Under the pieces are notes generated by a model that ran no database searches, was not told the DNA's origin, and saw nothing but the letters and a program-made list of their open reading frames with translations. From Sphaeroforma sirkka (Eukaryota; Opisthokonta; Ichthyosporea; Ichthyophonida), in contig LUCW03000248.1 of the NCBI GenBank assembly GCA_001586965.3, positions 1-45,000 on the forward strand: a stretch of 45,000 bases of DNA. The letters are read 5' to 3'. Each line of letters begins with the position of its first letter. Positions within the stretch are counted from its first letter, which is position 1. Below are positions 27,062 to 37,220 of this stretch, in pieces. Made by a program: the position numbers and the translations under genes.

Positions 27062-28040
27062 TCATAGATATCTACCATTGTCGTAGTCGCGTCTATTGTA
27101 CCTATCTACTCGGTAGTCCTGTCGGTCCTGATCATCGTGATTATCGTAGCGGTATTGGTAGCTGTTGTTTCTGTTGTACTGTTCCACACGAGTACGGTAG
27201 TCGCGATTCGAATCAGGTCGGCGATGCTTGTTATTGTTCTTGGACTTAAATCTGTAGTCTCTCATGTCATGACGAGGACCAGATTTGTCAATCCGTCGAT
27301 CGTAACTTTTACGGCCGTCGTGGTCACGACCCTGATTATATGGGCTATCAGCAACGCATGATTTGATTAGCGCTTATAGCTCACGGCATTGCCCAATGGA
27401 ATCCCCACGATTATTGCAGAATGCACAATTTTCTGTCGATATAGCTGCATGCGCACCTTGCACATGGGTCACTTTCATCTGGGTCCAATGCGATGAGATA
27501 CCTGGTGAGCTCATCATACGACATGGCCATCATAGCGGGTGTCTTTAAGGTAATCTTAACAGTCTGATTCTCGTCGTTCACAGCCTGCCGTAGAATAGCG
27601 CATAGGCTGTTGTTAGACTTCGTACTTCCAGCGTTTTTGAAATTCACATATGCCGTGTTGAGACGACTGATAAGGCTGGCGTAAGATTCGTTCTGTTATT
27701 GCGTGATGCGGTTCAGTTTTTCTGCTAATGTCTGGATATCATCTTCGGTCAGGGCTTCAAACTTGCGTTTCAGTGCGGCAAAAGCTTCCCACGGTTTATC
27801 ATTGAATTGGCTGATCTCCGTTTGCAGCAGTTGAGATAAGGTGCGGTTGATAATCCGATATGCCTCAGCGATTTCCTTGGGTGTCTATCGGTTGCCTCTA
27901 GACGGAGTCGGATCGGTCAATATTGTTGGGATTCCTGCTCAATTCACGGATAGAATGGTCTGGGTTTTCCAAGGAAGCCAGTCGACATTCGATTCGAGAA
28001 TAGTGGTGGTCTTAATATCCTTCGAGTTCACAGTAGGCAT
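27062..28040 (-). pseudogene. copB Gag
   Basis: From the ATG at 28040 the minus strand reads MPTVNSKDIKTTTILESNVD with a WLPWKTQT segment, the conserved start of copia Gag. ISQFNDKPWEAFAALKRKFE and YASLISRLNTAYVNFKNAGS follow, as in the UBN2-type Gag core. Stops lie near 27950, 27885 and 27700. At 27360-27440 CAFCNNRGDSIGQC looks like a decayed zinc knuckle that has lost its His. The tail is Arg/Asp/Asn/Tyr-rich (YNRNNSYQYRYDNHDDQDRQ). Confidence 0.8.
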
Positions 28041-28087
28041 ATTTATAGCGCGAGATCAGAGTGACCTGATAAGTTGTCAGAGTACAA

Positions 28088-28640
28088 TGTAGTAGACTTT
28101 AAATAAAGTGCAAATGTATGTATTTATTTCTGACCTCACCTTTGGTTTTATACCTAAGGTGTTTGTGCTAGTGTTCAGCCGCTTGGGCTGGACAGGGTAA
28201 AAACTCATATGGTCAGTATGAGAAACCTTATGCGGAACACTTTAACACTTCGATGCTTTTCTATTTCAACTTCTCTGCAACTAAATCTCACGCTGATCGC
28301 ATGATGCCTTTCCGCATAGGTTGTGGCTCACATAGAACCGCAGCTATTGTTAGAATGTTGCGGTTGACAGGCTTAATCCACTCTCGGAATCGGTTGAGAA
28401 ACTTATTCTGCTCTCGGAGGTCGGTTAAGTGATAACTCAACTCTTGAGAGTAATTTGAGCAACTTGATTAGCTCTCGGGAGTGAGCTAACTCTGGTGACT
28501 TAGTTCTCAGGAGTGAGCTGACTCTGATGACTTCCATATATCAAAGATGGTTTCTTGCTGTAAAATCTGACCTGAGACCTGTAGTCTCTCACCAGTATAC
28601 AAGGACCCAGCAACGCATTCGAGGATTAGGGCGGAGCACA
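28088..28640 (-). repeat. Putative copB 5' LTR
   Basis: In element sense it would start TGTGCTCCGCCC and end TCTACTACA just upstream of gag, with an AAATAAATAC poly(A)-like signal near its end. No second copy is in the window, so the limits are inferred from position and TG..CA only. It contains imperfect repeats of about 32-36 bp around TCTCGGGAGTGAGCTAACTC (28380-28530), as in some LTR enhancers. Confidence 0.35.
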
Positions 28641-28645
28641 TTATG

Positions 28646-28980
28646 TTGGAGGATAATGAGGTTGCACCATTTCCAGTGATAAGGGAGTTTGGAGAGAACA
28701 CCTTCACGAGCTTGGTCGGATAGCATCTGTTCGAGTTAATTGGATACCGTGCTCCGGAATTCCGCATAAACAAAAGATCTACACAATACCCACTACACCG
28801 AAAATATAACTTCTTGCCGATATATATCCACGTATATGTATAGCCGAGTGGTCGATCCATCTGCTCGAGCATCACTGCTTATCCATGGTACCATACCCTC
28901 CTGACTCTTCTCCATTCATGCACTTATTCAGAAACTTCGGATTCAATACCACTGTGGCCTCCAGCACTACATTTGAACTG
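28646..28980 (-). repeat. 335-bp duplicate of a copB segment
   Basis: It corresponds to 26551-26885 at equal length; I found one substitution (CTTCACGAG against CTTCATGAG). It lies just outside the putative 5' LTR, so it comes from another insertion or a recent local duplication. Confidence 0.88.
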
Positions 28981-29240
28981 ATTTTTTGTGGGCAATAGAA
29001 TGAGCACCACGCGAACACACCAATCATATAATAGCCACTTGACACGTATAAGGCAAACCACCGGAGCGAAAACTTCATGTCGTAAATATATACTGACATT
29101 TGTATATATGGCTTCAGATGTTCTCAAGTGTTCAAAAAGTTCATTCAGTTTGTCCAAGTAGATGGTCGGAATGCGGCACTCAATACGCGCACTTGTATCA
29201 TGGAACGATACTTTTTGAATTTGATTCCGCCTCATCCGGA
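28981..29240 (-). other. Unassigned ORF fragment next to the copB duplicate
   Basis: The minus strand is open for about 85 residues (SARIECRIPTIYLDKLNELF, then HLRTSEAIYTNVSIYL) before entering the duplicate. I recognise no domain. It could be an exon or chance. Confidence 0.2.
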
Positions 29241-29320
29241 TAAATCGAGAGCAATAGGAAAGATGATGTTTTTTAATATTTGAAAAACATTCATATAACT
29301 TTTAAACAAAAAAAATCAAT

Positions 29321-29392
29321 TTCGCGAACCGGGAATTGAACCCGGGTCTTCCGCGTGACAGGCGGAGATACTAGCCACTATACTATCCACGA
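29321..29392 (-). tRNA. tRNA-Asp (GTC)
   Basis: The 72-nt minus-strand sequence folds as a cloverleaf. Acceptor TCGTGGA pairs with TTCGCGA (two G-U pairs), the D-arm has GTATAGTGGCTAGTAT, and the anticodon stem TCCGC/GCGGA encloses CTGTCAC with anticodon GTC. The T-arm is CCGGG-TTCAATT-CCCGG and the discriminator A. The D-arm and anticodon arm closely follow the eukaryotic tRNA-Asp pattern. There is no intron and CCA is not encoded. Confidence 0.93.
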
Positions 29393-30387
29393 TATGACAT
29401 GTTACATTAGTCTTCTATAACAAGGGAGATGCTATTTCTGGTTTTTAGCCTAAGAAACGGGCTCTGTGCCTCTGTAGTGTGCATATCATGTACAATTTAA
29501 AAACCACCATTTTCCGATTTGTGTATGCCCCCCACACATGATTTATATATATAAATTTTCATCACTTGCTGTTACTTAGGTATTTCCGCTAGCATTCATA
29601 CAGTGAAATTAGAGTCATTGGTTCGATGACTAGCAGATTTATGTAATCCAGAAAACTATAAGAAATTTCGAATATAAAAAGAGAAAGTGTGCCGTAAGAC
29701 CGGGTTGTATTCGAGAACGGTTATATTAGCAACAGATGACGAGTGAGTACAGACCTGTATACAAATTCACGAACTTCGTCGTGTATTTGGAATTTGCATA
29801 GAAGGTCAATGAAACGATTAAGATATCAACTACCAACACGTATTCACGTCATCAGGAAATGCATATAGCGGGAAGGTTGACGAATTTAACACTGTATTAG
29901 TGGTGTTACACGGCAGTGACATTTCTTAAGAGGGTATAGATATATGTATAATAGTAGAAAAAACAACATGGTGGCGGTGTATATTGTCGAAAGAGTACAA
30001 GTATAAATGTAGATTCACATGCAGCTTTGAAAGAGCATGAATGTGATATAACGTTTATTACTGGATGATAAAAAATAGAAAAATAAAAGGATTCCTGTGA
30101 TACATACATAAATATTCGTACAAATATATTACGTAGAAATGGGTTTTTAATATATTATATATACATAGTATCATAATAATTTACGTAGGGGAGAGACTGC
30201 AAGCGATATCAGGAGTCCGATTCCAACGATCGAATATAGTGTGGCGTTACGGTAGGCCGGTAGCACTCAGTCATCACACGCTCAGACCTACAAAATGTGA
30301 GCAAGCAGCGCTTACATACAGATTATCGTGGCACTTGCAGGTAGCGGAGCAACTGTAGCAATTCTGAAAAGGGTGGAGGGTGTACCC
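29393..30387. other. Intergenic, probably holding the GT64 promoter
   Basis: AT-rich sequence between the tRNA and the glycosyltransferase start, with TA-rich runs near 30130-30180. No coding feature or definable promoter motif was seen. Confidence 0.4.
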
Positions 30388-30997
30388 ATGTGTGGAGACA
30401 TGATCCGAGAGCGGCGCTACTACTCGATTACAATTATGAGGTGCTCATTCTACACAGTACGCTGGTTTACCATTTGTTTGCTGTGTGTGGCTATACTCCG
30501 CTTGAGACAGACCTCGTTCTTTGTTCATGAATCTTCTGATTCCGACGGGGATGCACCGTTGGATGGCTCGGCCGCTATATTTGCACACAAGCGTTTAGGC
30601 GAATGGGTCCAAGAAGATTTTGAAGACAACAAGTACCTACCTAAAGGTGATGAGATTAGAGCTGGGGCAGCACAAATAGGTGGGAATGGCATATATATAG
30701 AACCCTCACAGATTGAGATCGATGGAGTTGTGTTGCGACCAGATAATGTGAATCACGCCGTACTAGTAAAGGGCGGAGTATATTCAGATTTAAATCCAAA
30801 GGTGGCCAATACAACCGATCAAAAGAACCAGGATAACAATGAAATTCCGAATGATCGCAGAGATAACGGTGTGGATATAACCAAACCTGGGGAGAGCACC
30901 AAGGGCAACGAGAGACCTTCAGTCGATGGAGAGTCTGGCCTATCGAATGCTCAGAAGTATCCGCCACACGAGAATGTGGGTCAAGGCGCACCTGCTG
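30388..30997 (+). CDS. GT64 gene exon 1: signal anchor and stem
   Basis: It starts at ATG 30388 (MCGDMIRERRYYSITIMR). A second in-frame ATG at 30436 lies closer to the hydrophobic segment and is an alternative. The stem is Asp/Asn-rich and should be lumenal. It ends at GCTG|GTAAAA in phase 1. Confidence 0.75.
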
Positions 30998-33900
30998 GTA
31001 AAACTTTGTTTGTTCTCGTCTGTGGTGGCTGATATTGTTGTTTAAGGATGGATCTTGTACTGATGTACATGTTTTAGCTTTAAGAGATTGTTCACTTGTA
31101 GCAAATACACTGAACCATGGTATTCACAAAGTACGGGTGTGCGACTATGTACGTACACACATGCCATACAATGACATGAATAGAATGTTTTTCTTCAAAC
31201 TATTTGCTATTCATATGCATCATGCAGCGAGCTTATTTTCGCTCTTCTACAAGTAATCTAAGCATTAATATTTAAGATCACTATTGCTGTCGGTGTTTGA
31301 TCCCGCACACTTTCGCGAGCTTCCATGTAAACATCGTGTATTGATGAGTACTGAGCGGTTAAATGGCTAAAGGGGAATACATTCACATAATCAATCACTG
31401 TCTTGTATGCTGCAACTCTATAATCCTTGCGCAAAATACTGGGTGATCAAAACGAGATGATGCGCGGGAGGGGGAGGGGGAGAACACGGTATACTATGTC
31501 TACTCGTCTGAATCTATACTACGTCTACTCATTTGAATCTATACTATGTCTACTCATTTGAATCTATACTATGTCTACTCATTCTATGTCTACTCATTTG
31601 AATCTATACTATGTCTACTTATTTGAATCTATACTATGTCTACTCATTCTATGTCTACTCATTTGAATCTATACTATGTCTACTCATTTGAATCTATACT
31701 ATGTCTACTCGTCTGAATCTGTACTATGTCTACTCATTTGAACCCATTCTATGTCTACTTATTTGTATCTATACTATGTCTACTCATTTGAATCTATACT
31801 ATGTCTACTCATTTGAATCTCGACTATGTCTACTCATTTGAATCTATACTGTCTACTCATTTGAATATATACTATGTCTACTCATTTGAATGTCTACTAA
31901 TTTGAATGTAGACTATATCTACTCATTTGAATCTATACCATGTCGACTCATTTGAATCTATACTATGTCTACTCATTTGAATCTATACTATGTCTACTCA
32001 TTTTGAATCTATACTATGTCTACTCATTTAAATCTATACTGACAATCCATTCTCAGAGTATGTTATACACTTGTGTGCATTTTTGAAGGTACGAATCGTG
32101 ATTCGAGACAAGCAAGCGAAATTCATGATGTGATCACTAGGGGGGCACATGTGAACTTATACGAGTAAAAGTTCTACAGAATGACGTTCACTTTCAATGG
32201 ACACAAGCAAAAGATTCACTAAATAAGCTGGATACGTTGTGGTCGTTTCTGATTGCTACTTGTTTGAATTCAAACACCCTTTTTTTCACTTATCGTTTGT
32301 ATCATAGTGAGATTCCACATCACATGCATGCACTTTTCCTGCTGGTTGTTCGTTGGACGACATGATTTGTATGTAGGCCTTTATATGGACAATCACATAC
32401 TCATTTACATATTGACGGAAGAGATATGGGTGATCACTTTGTCAATTGCACACGCTAGATGCATGTTTCGGTGTCAATGGCATCATTCTAATATCAAGTA
32501 CCCGCTCAATCATAATCGCTCGACAATCAAGTGGTTGCTATTATATATATACATAATAGAAAATACCATACTTGTGTGCGTGTTGCCCAGTTTAGAGCCT
32601 ATGACATCCTCGAGCCTAAGCCTTTTGCGTTTGTGTTTATATTTGAGGCTGTGATCAGACAAGATAAAAGTTCGAATGCGTTTGTGTGTAGGGGATGACT
32701 AGTTTGATCTTGAGGGTTCTGCACTGTGCAACAACAAAGTAAAGGTTATCGAATGAATGGTCACTGATTAAAAAGCTTGAATGTCGAATTTGAATTGTTG
32801 ACAACCAATGCTGGCCTGTACTTCCCCGCCAAATGTGTAGTTAGAGACATGTACACTTTACAAAGAGTTTCATTCTCGACATCATAGTTGTTCACATGAA
32901 GTTGTCTGATTACATTGCTGCTTTCAGTCAGATGTCATGGATTTACCGTGGTATATATTCCCCCCCCACATTGGACGTGTACAATCTGTTATTCTTTGCC
33001 GAGGTTCAAGCTTAGATACGACGGTTTGTGTCCTCTCTGGGTGAATTTGATTGTGTTTCTGCGAGACTTCTAAATATTATCCTAATGCTTCGTACCGAAC
33101 ATACAGAACCAATCCAAAAGAGTGAAGTCAACAAGGCTGGAAACGGGAAAAAGGGTATGAAGAAAGTAGGTCCATTGTACATGCCCAGGAAAGACCCTTG
33201 CACCCACCCCAAGACACCCTCCGCTCTGAGCAAAACAAAGTACACTCTGTTGATGCTGATCCATGGCAAGTGTAAATGGAAGCAACTCGTGTACGATCTG
33301 ACATTGGAGAGTATGAAACGCTTGGATCAGGTACGAGGATTGCAGTGACAACGACGACCCTTTTCATTATATACTTCACCGATTGTCCTTGTCAAGTATG
33401 TGTGGCTGTTACGTGCTCAACTATTGTAGAAGCTAGACCAAGTGCTTAGAATGATAGAGCATCTGATGCACATATCTCAATTTAGAGTTTGAATTCTACA
33501 CACCATTTGAGAGCCAGCTTCCCATCGTGTTCTGGTACCTTTAATATTGTCGGAAGCCGTGTTGCAGACGGTTTGCGCGAGCAGTACTCAGCCAATACAT
33601 GTCCTGGGTTGTGTGCGAATCTGATGTATAGAGATTGGAGGTAAATATACCTGTCATGTTGCATCTCTATCGCCTACCCTGGGCACAGATTGGAGTGTAC
33701 GTTCATATCTCGAGGTTCAGTCGCGTTCTCTTAACTTGGTACCACGCATGGCTCAACCTTGCCTATGTAGGTAGTATTATTATGGAACAATGATTGGCTC
33801 CCTCCAAAGGAATTGCTGGAAGTAAAGATACGGGAAGGCGGTCCACGTGTGGTGATAATTAAGATGGCTCATAACAGTATGAATAACCGCTTCATGCCCT

Positions 33901-35228
33901 GGTCACCAATACGTACGGCTGCCGTTTACATTTTGGATATGGATATCCGCCTACCAGGTGAAGCTCTGGAGTTTGCGTTCGATAACTGGCTACTGCATCA
34001 GGTTCGTATGCTCATTATTGGGTAAAATATTATTTGTGCTCTTCAATGATTGAAGAGTAACAGCTTAAGTTATCGTCGTTATTCGCTTTCTTTTTAACAA
34101 CGACCAAGCGTTGTTCATGACCTGTATTTGCTGCAAAAGTGTTATTCAGATGCCTACAGGCGAAGGTGCTGATGCTTACCACTTCACACTAACTTGAATT
34201 ACCTTCAATCTTATTATTCATTGCTGAATTTATCTTGTGCAATAAAACTTGCAGGGTTCAATTGTAGGCTATGCGTACAGAAGGTTCTATGCAAATGGCA
34301 CGTACCCAGATCGGGCTCGGGCTCGCATATTTGGTCCAGACCCTGGATACAATTTTGTCTTGACGGGCTCAGCTATGATGTCATATGAACTATTGAGACA
34401 GTATGCATGCGAGGATAAAACCAAACTCATCCGAGAGATGGTCGATGAGATGTTTAATGGCGACGATATTGCAATGAATATGATATCCCGTTACAATGGT
34501 AAGTGGGCGGGGACATGATCAAAACCAGATTGACTTATAGCGGTAAACTGCGACGACATATTTGACACTTTATTTGCACTTCTTGTATATACTACACGGA
34601 ATTCGTGAAAGATCAGCGAACACGGCACACACAGTTCGTTCAGATGTGCCTTATGGTCTTAATAGGCGCAGGGTATTAGGGCGCAGTCTCAAAGAGGTGT
34701 ACCCGAGCAGAATTTTAGCCCGATCTGTCCGTTTGTCCAGTTCACCGTGAAAGTTTAGAATTTGATTACCTGCATCAGCTGTCTGCGTCGTGCCTTTCCT
34801 GTTGGGCGTGTGCGGTATACCAAAGGATATTCATGATAGGATCCTCACAGATGTGGGAGTACCTCATATTCCTATTTCCGTGTTTTATAATTTTCTCATT
34901 GATTCCCCACATTGCAGGTCACAGACCGATTGCTCTCACCCGCAATAGTCCGGAATTGGAAGATCCCAGGGATGACCAGAATAAGATGGGGTGTCTGTAC
35001 GACCTAGGTGTCAATGGTCGTGCAGGCAGACGCAAGATTTTTAAGAGCAAGAGCATAAGCACACGCACAGGACATGCTATGAAGAGGCAAGACATGTTTA
35101 TGAAATTTGCTGATCACCTGGGCCTCAGTCATGATATGTCTATACATCAAGACTTCTATCAACCACCGCTTGACGTGGATTTGTGTACGTGTGCCACTAT
35201 TCCGCCTGCCGTAATGCGAGGTAGATAA
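30388..35228 (+). CDS. Exostosin-family (GT64) glycosyltransferase, type II membrane protein, five exons
   Basis: Proposed exons are 30388-30997, 33107-33330, 33771-34001, 34255-34498 and 34918-35228. All splice sites are GT..AG, phases agree, and the sum is about 539 residues. A short basic N-terminus precedes one hydrophobic segment (residues 19-38, FYTVRWFTICLLCVAIL), a signal anchor, then a polar stem to about 240. The GT64 domain has KYTLLMLIHGK, VVLLWNNDW, MAHNSMNNRFMPW and YILDMDIRLPGEALEFAFDN (DxD, near residue 335). VLTGSAMMSYELL and GDDIAMNMISRYN follow (the catalytic acidic pair, usually CEDIAMN). GT64 enzymes transfer N-acetylhexosamine or related sugars in Golgi/ER glycan synthesis. 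It lacks the N-terminal GT47 domain of full exostosins, so it is EXTL2-like; the substrate is unknown. The exon 2 start is the least certain. Confidence 0.85.
31465..31482 (+). repeat. G-run tract before the minisatellite
   Basis: GGGAGGGGGAGGGGGAG lies 10-25 bases upstream of the 25-bp tandem array, in intron 1. Confidence 0.7.
31491..32040. repeat. 25-bp minisatellite in intron 1 of the GT64 gene
   Basis: The unit TCTACTCATTTGAATCTATA plus CTATG is repeated about 22 times, with point variants, a few 15-bp short units (TCTACTCATTCTATG) and small deletions. No coding frame crosses it. Confidence 0.93.
32041..33106. other. Rest of GT64 intron 1
   Basis: Between the minisatellite and exon 2 there is no supported gene. 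A 115-codon frame at 32307-32654 has no recognisable feature and lies wholly within the intron. Confidence 0.45.
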
Positions 35229-37220
35229 TGGGCTTCTGTCTAATAAACGAGTATACCACTTGATGTGATACTAGATTGTTTAATTTTGCTTTGATTACCA
35301 TAGAATCAGTTACTGAAATTTCCGATACTACAAGTAGACTTTCAGGTCTGCTTAGAGATATATCAGGGTGATAGCTTCAACTTCTCCAAAATCGATTTAG
35401 CTCCGTGAATACTGTGTCGGATGATCTTTGATGCATCAAAATCGATATGCGATATGTTTTTTGATCTAGTCTTACATTCCAATTACGTCACGGTCAATGT
35501 ACGATAGACAGCGTGTCGGCGGAAGTGGATTTTCGCTCAAAGACGAATACTTTGTTTCTCCCTGTAAGCATGTCTGGTTGAAAGTATTGTGCATTTAATA
35601 GACTTTTAAGGTAAAAAGGCTGTGCCACCTATAGTCCTCTGGAAATGTGTCATTGCTTCACGTTAAATCTGACATCAAAAAGCCTTATGGAACGCAAAGG
35701 TACTTCACCTCATGGTCTAACACAAGTATCGCACGATGGAGATTGGGTAATTGGTTGCGATTCCGCACGTACAGTATTGTTTGATGTCATAATAGTTGTA
35801 CTGTATCAAAATTTAGCACAGCCTATCGGGATTCGAAGCTAAGTGACCCGTTTTGTCGACTAATTCACACTTGTGATGATGTGGAGACCATCATCCTCTC
35901 CAAGGTTACCCCAATATTATGCATGGAGTGTCACTCATGAGTGAAAGTCCACTACGTTACGATGAAAGACCGGGTTGACAATTCAGAATCAATCGTTGTT
36001 GTGCCTAGAGGAAGACAACAGCTACAGCCACCTAAAAATACCTCAGTACATCTTCAGGTTTATCACTCTCGTTCATCATGTCATGCACAACGGGAAAATA
36101 TACAAATACTGGGTGGGATTCTGGGGTTTAGGCCGAATCACTTCCTGGTCAGGTTCGAATTAAAATGGTAGCTATAGTTTACCATATTCGAGCCAGTTTG
36201 CGAAATCGTAGACGCCTGACAGAATCATGCAATTGTGTGTATAGGTAAAGCTGAAAGCAGCACTGGTCTTGGCGAACAAACGTCATAGCGAACAAACGTC
36301 ATATAGCGAGGTCACACGCTGTATCCATGCTACCTGCCGAGGGCATGGATACATTTAATTGTAGCGAAACTTCCTGATCAATATGTACAGACTGAGAGTA
36401 TTGACAGGGGGCTTAGCTTGGTATCTGTACGTCCACCTGTCTTTACTCAAACGGAGGCTGGTTTGGATTTTCAGCATGGGTAGAACAAACCTTTTGGAAA
36501 CTCAAAGTACGTGAACTGTCCATTAAATACTTACAAATTTAATTAGACAAATACACAAACTTTTGGCAGGCCAAGACGATTTCACAATTACGCTGTTCTT
36601 ATTTTTCAAGAGGGAAGATACAGACCAATGTAGATCGAATGGGGTAATACAGACCATTAACTGATGCGAACCTTGGCGTACTTTAGATCAGGTACATGTC
36701 CTGTGTAAAACTTACGAATCAACACACAATACACTGAAAATCTTTACAATCTTTTTGGATCCATACTAAGCGGATAGTGGACAACTTTGAAGCTGTAAGG
36801 TTTCTTTATTATTTTAAGGGAGTCCGATCTTGCCGAGAAAAGGTGTTCTCTGCATTGGCTATATAGCATGCATACTGGCAACATATATTGAACCAAAATA
36901 TGTCCCATCTGTTTGTCATTCGACAAAACGCTTACACAGAGTTGACCAAGTACTGAACCAGTCGTTGTCATGGCACGCACCTGCAATGTACGTGTCAGCA
37001 GTCGCAGCAGGCTGTGCGAAATTTTTATCTGTATCCTTTGTACTTTATTGTTTTGCATCGGAGAAATCGTATACACCGCTATGTAACAGCGGTATCAGTA
37101 ATTTTTATCTAAAACTCTAAAACATACGTCCACACGAGGTTCATTGATTATTTAGTGAGTGTAGTGTCTTGCATATATCGTAAACGCCGGGTATATACCG
37201 AAAACCGATACGGTCCAGTC
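35229..37220. other. Intergenic between two convergent genes
   Basis: It carries the 3' flanks of the GT64 and GPAT genes. Short frames at 35645-35842, 35941-36171 and 36744-37120 have no recognisable domain or splice support. At 35370-35395 GDSFNFSKIDL resembles the FSKIDL motif of Ty3 RT, but it stops at once. A perfect tandem 16-mer lies at 36272-36303. Confidence 0.45.
36272..36303. repeat. Perfect tandem 16-mer
   Basis: GCGAACAAACGTCATA occurs twice back to back. Confidence 0.9.

Larger units (their letters stand above)
24073..28640 (-). mobile_element. copB Ty1/copia element, heavily decayed
   Basis: The minus-strand order is a putative 5' LTR, gag, protease region, integrase, linker, RT and RNase H; integrase before RT is the copia order. 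Its proteins are clearly different from copA. Stops and frameshifts occur every few hundred bases. Its 3' end is cut by the copA LTR at 24072, within the RNase H segment ISTSAAEA. Confidence 0.83.

Noticed and set aside
31491-32040. Regular short repeats that could be taken for a CRISPR array
   Set aside because: Units are directly adjacent with no unique spacers, and the DNA is eukaryotic and intronic; it is a minisatellite.
32307-32654. 115-codon plus-strand ORF
   Set aside because: It lies within GT64 intron 1, with no domain and a composition like the intron.
35360-35460. Ty3 RT relic (FSKIDL)
   Set aside because: Only six residues match before a stop; too short to support.
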